Assembly: GCA_900541285.1 (NCBI GenBank)
Contig: UQJA01000018.1
Location: 1-23,368 of the forward strand
Direction: 5' to 3'
Length of the DNA: 23,368 nucleotides
Origin: an uncultured Collinsella sp.
GTDB taxonomy: Bacteria > Actinomycetota > Coriobacteriia > Coriobacteriales > Coriobacteriaceae
The position numbers were made by a program, and so were the translations under genes. Below are positions 21,539-23,368 of the stretch, piece by piece (within the stretch, counting starts at the first letter, position 1; the number at the start of each line of letters is the position of its first letter). Below the pieces are notes generated by a model. The model saw nothing but the letters and a program-made list of their open reading frames with translations. It made no database searches and was not told the DNA's origin.

Positions 21539-21922
21539 CTACAGCGTCATGACGTAGTAACCCGCATCTCTCACGGCAGCCTCAAGGACACCGCGATCGA
21601 TCGGCCGCTTGGAGCGCACGCGCGCTGTGTGGTCCGCATACGTCACCGTTGCCCACACGCCATCCAGCGCATTGAGGGCATTGGCTACGTTCTGAGCGCA
21701 GCCGTCACAGCTCATGCCGCCGATGAGCAGCTCATCGCTATAGGGATAGTGCGATGCATCGGTATCCACCACAACAACCTTTTTGGCCTTCTTACCGCTC
21801 GCGCCATCGCTGCAGCAGCTCTTTCCGTGTGTCGAAGCGACAATGCGACGCAGTCCAAAAAACATGCCGACGGCAATGACGGCCAACACGATGAGATTCG
21901 CAGGGTTGAGCAAGTCGCTCAT
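21539..21922 (-). CDS. Membrane-anchored HMA (copper-binding) protein
   Basis: This 127-residue protein has one N-terminal membrane segment (about residues 8-24, LIVLAVIAVGMFFGL), a short cysteine-containing stretch (KSCCSDG, C36 and C37) and a lysine-rich linker. A heavy-metal-associated domain follows (about 65-127) with metal motif GMSCDGCAQNV (C72 and C75) and the ending AAVRDAGYYV. HMA domains bind Cu(I) and hand it to CopA-type ATPases. No copA is in the window. A CsoR-type operator lies upstream, which supports copper control. AAGGGG with five bases spacing precedes the ATG at 21920-21922; an upstream TTG at 21937 overlaps that site. The gene is convergent with the yolD-like gene. Confidence 0.8.
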   Translation of the reverse strand: MSDLLNPANLIVLAVIAVGMFFGLRRIVASTHGKSCCSDGASGKKAKKVVVVDTDASHYPYSDELLIGGMSCDGCAQNVANALNALDGVWATVTYADHTARVRSKRPIDRGVLEAAVRDAGYYVMTL

Positions 21923-21951
21923 GCGTTCCCCTTTCAAGTAGCACTATCTAG

Positions 21952-21968
21952 ATACCCCCATGGGGTGT
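21952..21968 (-). promoter_or_regulatory. CsoR-type copper operator
   Basis: ATACCCCCATGGGGTGT is a 17-base dyad (ATACCCC/GGGGTGT, one mismatch) matching the GC-core palindrome bound by the copper repressor CsoR. It lies 30 bases upstream of the HMA protein start. Minus-strand TATCTA and TAGATA words just downstream could be the -10 box. The repressor itself is not encoded in the window. Confidence 0.6.
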
Positions 21969-22030
21969 CCTCATCTTAACCCAAAATCGTGTCCGTTCGG
22001 TCAATTAGTTTCCCTCTTCAAACTTTTTTG

Positions 22031-22058
22031 TTGACCATGGCTTACTTTCGTGTATAAG
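22031..22058 (+). promoter_or_regulatory. Promoter of the DUF3793-flavodoxin pair
   Basis: TTGACC (22031-22036) and TATAAG (22053-22058) are 16 bases apart, about 40 bases before the DUF3793 start codon. The match to sigma-70 consensus is good. Confidence 0.65.
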
Positions 22059-22097
22059 TTTTCCTAGGCTAACAACTGAGGACCCGAAAGGAGCATC

Positions 22098-22802
22098 GTG
22101 ACTCGAACCATTGACATCCCAACATACCAAACGGCTGTCGTGCGCAACTGCTCCCCTACGCTCGCAGGTATCAAGCCGGCTTCGCTCTTTACCTATCCCG
22201 GCGTTTACGCCAACCAAAACGGAAAACCCGGCGCCGCCCATATCGAAGAGCGACGCTCTCGCCTGCTCGCCGTCATAGCCCAATGCAACCGCGAGCTCCA
22301 GCCACTCGGAATCCATATGAGCGTTTTGGTCTGGCGCCCCTGCGGAGCGCTCATCTATGTGTATCGCCCTGCGGACCTCATGCGATACCTCTCCGACCCC
22401 CGTGCCACGACGGCGCTAGCCGCCGAAGGTTACGATGTCCACAACCTGCCCGCATCCCTGGTGCATCTCGCCGCGCGCATCACGCTGGCAAGCAGCAATG
22501 CCGCAGAGAGCGCCTATGACGGCAGCGTCTGCGCGCTAGCGCGAAATAGGCACTGCGATACGGGGTGCATGTGCGAGTTCCCCCACGAAATTGGCTATTT
22601 TTTGGGCTATCCCTACGAAGATGTCCATCAGTTTATCGTCCAGCACGGTGAAAACTATAAGGTCTTTGGCGCATGGAAGGTATACACAAACGTTGAGCAG
22701 GCGCTCACGACCTTCGATTCCTATCGTGCATGCACGCAATACCTTACCTACATCTATCAACAGGGCTGCACCCTGGAACAACTTGTCCAGGCAACCCGAT
22801 AG
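22098..22802 (+). CDS. DUF3793 family protein
   Basis: This 234-residue protein matches the DUF3793 family, which has no assigned function. The N-terminal signature NCSPTLAGIKPASLF (about residues 17-31) and the later FPHEIGYFLGYPYEDVHQFI (161-180), preceded by CDTGCMCE, are its hallmarks. Cysteines at the conserved NCSP and the CxxGCxC cluster could bind metal or a cofactor. There is no signal peptide or membrane segment. It starts with GTG after AAAGGAG. A flavodoxin gene follows after 46 bases, a pairing I know from other anaerobes, which suggests a redox or iron-related job. That role is inference. Confidence 0.85.
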   Translation: MTRTIDIPTYQTAVVRNCSPTLAGIKPASLFTYPGVYANQNGKPGAAHIEERRSRLLAVIAQCNRELQPLGIHMSVLVWRPCGALIYVYRPADLMRYLSDPRATTALAAEGYDVHNLPASLVHLAARITLASSNAAESAYDGSVCALARNRHCDTGCMCEFPHEIGYFLGYPYEDVHQFIVQHGENYKVFGAWKVYTNVEQALTTFDSYRACTQYLTYIYQQGCTLEQLVQATR

Positions 22803-22813
22803 AGCATACAAAA

Positions 22814-22830
22814 CGCGGCCGCACGCCGCG
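22814..22830 (+). other. Hairpin between DUF3793 and flavodoxin genes
   Basis: CGCGGC (22814-22819) and GCCGCG (22825-22830) form a perfect 6-bp stem with a 5-base loop, just before the flavodoxin ribosome site. No T-run follows, so it is more likely an mRNA stability or processing element than a terminator. Confidence 0.4.
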
Positions 22831-22848
22831 CAACCGAAAGGAAAACAT

Positions 22849-23268
22849 ATGAGCAAGATCGCAGTAGTCTACTGGAGCGGTACAGGCAACACCGAGGCCA
22901 TGGCAAACTTCGTTGCCGAGGGCGCAACCGGTGCCGGCGCCGAGGCAGAGGTCATCTCCTGCGCCGACTTCTCCGCAGACAAGGCCGCCAGCTATGACGC
23001 CATTGCCTTCGGCTGCCCCGCCATGGGTTCCGAGGAGCTTGAGTATGACGAGTTCCAGCCTATGTGGGACGAGGTCAAGGAGACCCTCGGCGATAAGAAG
23101 GTCGTCCTCTTTGGCTCTTATTCGTGGGCCGAGGGCGAGTGGATGGACAACTGGAAGGCCGATGCCGACGAGGCGGGCGTCAATGTCGTCGATTCCGTCA
23201 TTTGCTACGATGCGCCCGACGATGAGGGCGAGACCGCTTGCAAGGCCCTCGGAGCCGAGCTCGCGTAA
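22849..23268 (+). CDS. Flavodoxin (short-chain)
   Basis: This 139-residue protein is a short-chain flavodoxin, a soluble FMN electron carrier that can stand in for ferredoxin. The FMN phosphate loop is VVYWSGTGNTEAMA (residues 6-19). The flavin-facing loops follow at AFGCPAMGSEELEYDEF, with the GSEE pattern typical of clostridial-type flavodoxins, and at FGSYSWAEGEWMDNW, with a stacking tryptophan. It is acidic, as expected. AAAGGA precedes the ATG by seven bases. The redox partner cannot be deduced beyond the DUF3793 neighbour. Confidence 0.93.
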   Translation: MSKIAVVYWSGTGNTEAMANFVAEGATGAGAEAEVISCADFSADKAASYDAIAFGCPAMGSEELEYDEFQPMWDEVKETLGDKKVVLFGSYSWAEGEWMDNWKADADEAGVNVVDSVICYDAPDDEGETACKALGAELA

Positions 23269-23320
23269 CGAACCCAGGACCTCCAAAAGAGTCTGCATCA
23301 AAGCGCATCCTTATCCCTAC

Positions 23321-23362
23321 AAAAGAGCGGGGGCTGGATTCAAGTCCAGCCCCCGCTCTTTT
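23321..23362. terminator. Strong bidirectional intrinsic terminator after flavodoxin
   Basis: Positions 23321-23338 and 23345-23362 are perfectly complementary (18 bp) around the loop TTCAAG. The GC core is framed by AAAAGAG and CTCTTTT, giving a T-run on both strands. It ends the DUF3793-flavodoxin transcript. Confidence 0.92.
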
Positions 23363-23368
23363 ATAACG

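Noticed and set aside
22058..22078. DtxR/IdeR-like iron box (TAGGCTAAC) before DUF3793
   Set aside because: Only about half of each arm fits the consensus, so iron control cannot be claimed from sequence.
1..23368. CRISPR arrays, tRNA, rRNA, integrase or relaxase genes
   Set aside because: Looked for while reading both strands; no repeat-spacer array, cloverleaf or matching protein motif was seen.

Overview
The window looks like a piece of a high-G+C, gut-type actinobacterial chromosome from the class Coriobacteriia, most likely Collinsella or a close relative. This is inferred from gene content (a fructoselysine operon, a DUF3793-flavodoxin pair), base composition and strong AGGAGG-type ribosome binding sites, not from a marker gene. 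No rRNA, tRNA or CRISPR array was seen.

Layout. Positions 1-1700 (minus strand) hold the 5' end of an EttA-type ABC-F ATPase gene and an ArsR repressor overlapping an SdpI-like membrane protein. Positions 1990-3581 (plus) hold a tRNA-modifying TcdA and a TatD nuclease. Positions 3591-3813 form a small AT-rich element with perfect 26-bp inverted ends. Positions 3860-9678 (minus) are one operon: YfcC-type transporter, amidohydrolase, FrlC epimerase, FrlB deglycase, FrlD kinase. Its probable GntR/HutC repressor lies upstream at 9897-10640. Positions 10791-13181 (minus) carry two HAD phosphatases and DeoC. After a 756-bp non-coding stretch rich in palindromes comes a plus-strand cassette (13938-16806): a protein of unknown family, a ClpP-like serine protease and a VirD4/TraG-like ATPase. 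Then come pgi (minus), a truncated iron-alcohol-dehydrogenase-like ORF, an SOS-type promoter driving a Y-family polymerase and a YolD-like partner, a copper-binding HMA protein behind a CsoR-like operator, and a DUF3793-flavodoxin pair closed by a perfect 18-bp terminator stem.

How the genes work together. The transporter and Frl enzymes would import fructoselysine (an Amadori product of heated food), interconvert its epimer, phosphorylate it and split it to lysine and glucose 6-phosphate. Glucose 6-phosphate enters glycolysis through Pgi, encoded further along. The SdpR/SdpI, LexA-polymerase and CsoR-HMA units each show an inverted repeat at the expected promoter.

The least explained part is the ClpP/VirD4 cassette. 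It has a secretion-coupling-type ATPase without visible membrane anchors, translationally coupled to an intact ClpP triad and an unknown protein. No relaxase, VirB4 or integrase is in view.
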